From Actinomadura alba (GTDB taxonomy: Bacteria > Actinomycetota > Actinomycetes > Streptosporangiales > Streptosporangiaceae): DNA of 64,000 nucleotides. The translations under genes and the position numbers were made by a program. This document shows, one piece after another, positions 63,855-64,000 of this stretch (position 1 is its first letter; each line of letters begins with the position of its first letter). Location: NCBI RefSeq assembly GCF_014323705.1, contig NZ_JABVEC010000020.1:99081-163080 (forward strand), read 5' to 3'. The notes beneath the pieces were generated by a model that saw only the letters and a program-made list of their open reading frames with translations, had not been told where the DNA came from and searched no databases.

Positions 63855-64000
63855 TCAGGACGTGACGGGCAGGAACGCGTCCATGGGCAGTTCCTTGGGG
63901 TCCCTGATCGTGTGGTCGCGTTTGGTGGAGTCCACGATTGCGCTGGAGAACGAACACGGCATCCCAAGCCACCGCCTACGGCATCGTTGAGTCGTGGGGG
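63855..64000 (-). CDS. Possible end of a small protein, cut by window edge
   Basis: A frame entering from the right edge ends at 63855 with MPCSFSSAIVDSTKRD, then HTIRDPKELPMDAFLPVTS. The VDSTKRD ... RDPKE ending is somewhat like small DUF397-type proteins that accompany XRE regulators, but the match is weak and the upstream part is outside the window. It may be a remnant or not coding. Confidence 0.2.
   Translation of the reverse strand, partial: PTTQRCRRRWLGMPCSFSSAIVDSTKRDHTIRDPKELPMDAFLPVTS

Noticed and set aside
63717..63863. Short plus-strand frame overlapping the end of the enolase-superfamily gene
   Set aside because: About 47 codons, no domain and no separate ribosome site; probably noncoding 3' sequence.

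Overview
High-GC (about 70%) actinobacterial chromosome. GTG starts, strong AGGAGG ribosome sites, Tat and lipoprotein signals, a DUF222-HNH protein, and CBM2/FN3/GH18 secreted enzymes point to a filamentous actinomycete, probably of the Streptosporangiales type (family-level placement is inference). No rRNA, tRNA, CRISPR array, phage or transposase gene was seen. The window opens inside a 5'-nucleotidase gene, which is the only clearly cut gene.

Left part (1-29 kb) is a run of secreted hydrolases and small regulator/enzyme pairs. It holds a 5'-nucleotidase, a prolyl oligopeptidase, an ADP-ribosylglycohydrolase, a secreted two-repeat protein, an M14 carboxypeptidase convergent with an S8 protease that carries an autotransporter-like tail, and a HEAT-repeat protein. 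These are followed by MFS/XRE, C45 hydrolase, HxlR/methyltransferase and OYE/ArsR, an ABCG-type transporter, a large fusion of phosphodiester glycosidase and phosphoesterase, an AlkB-like dioxygenase, a VOC protein and an alpha/beta hydrolase. Several divergent regulator/target pairs have visible repeat-type candidate operators between them.

Middle part (30-41.4 kb) looks like one functional module: an APH-like kinase, an acyl-CoA ligase, a TetR regulator, a five-gene LIV-type ABC importer (livGFHMK) and two translationally coupled acyl-CoA dehydrogenases. Three promoters in this block share one 18-bp dyad (31084, 33677, 41358), so the TetR protein probably controls uptake, activation and first oxidation of an unidentified carboxylic acid.

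Right part (41.6-64 kb) has a NERD protein, PhoD phosphatase, an SDR, a DUF222-HNH protein and a PaaI thioesterase. Next comes an IclR-centred module: a CoA-transferase plus HMG-CoA-lyase-like enzyme on one side and an NMT1/SsuA-type ABC importer on the other, with a shared 27-bp promoter motif. A GH18 chitinase follows, then a LacI-centred module: an NMT1/THI5-type ABC importer operon ending in an NCS1-like permease, with an enolase-superfamily enzyme downstream of lacI.

Two structural signals cut across the window. First, a family of dispersed 19-23 bp half-elements (core TGATCATGCAGTTGTTC), mostly arranged as inverted pairs, sits only between genes at 29.0-29.4, 38.8-38.9 and 62.5 kb. Second, short tandem duplications (13-24 bp) lie on or just past stop codons at many gene ends.
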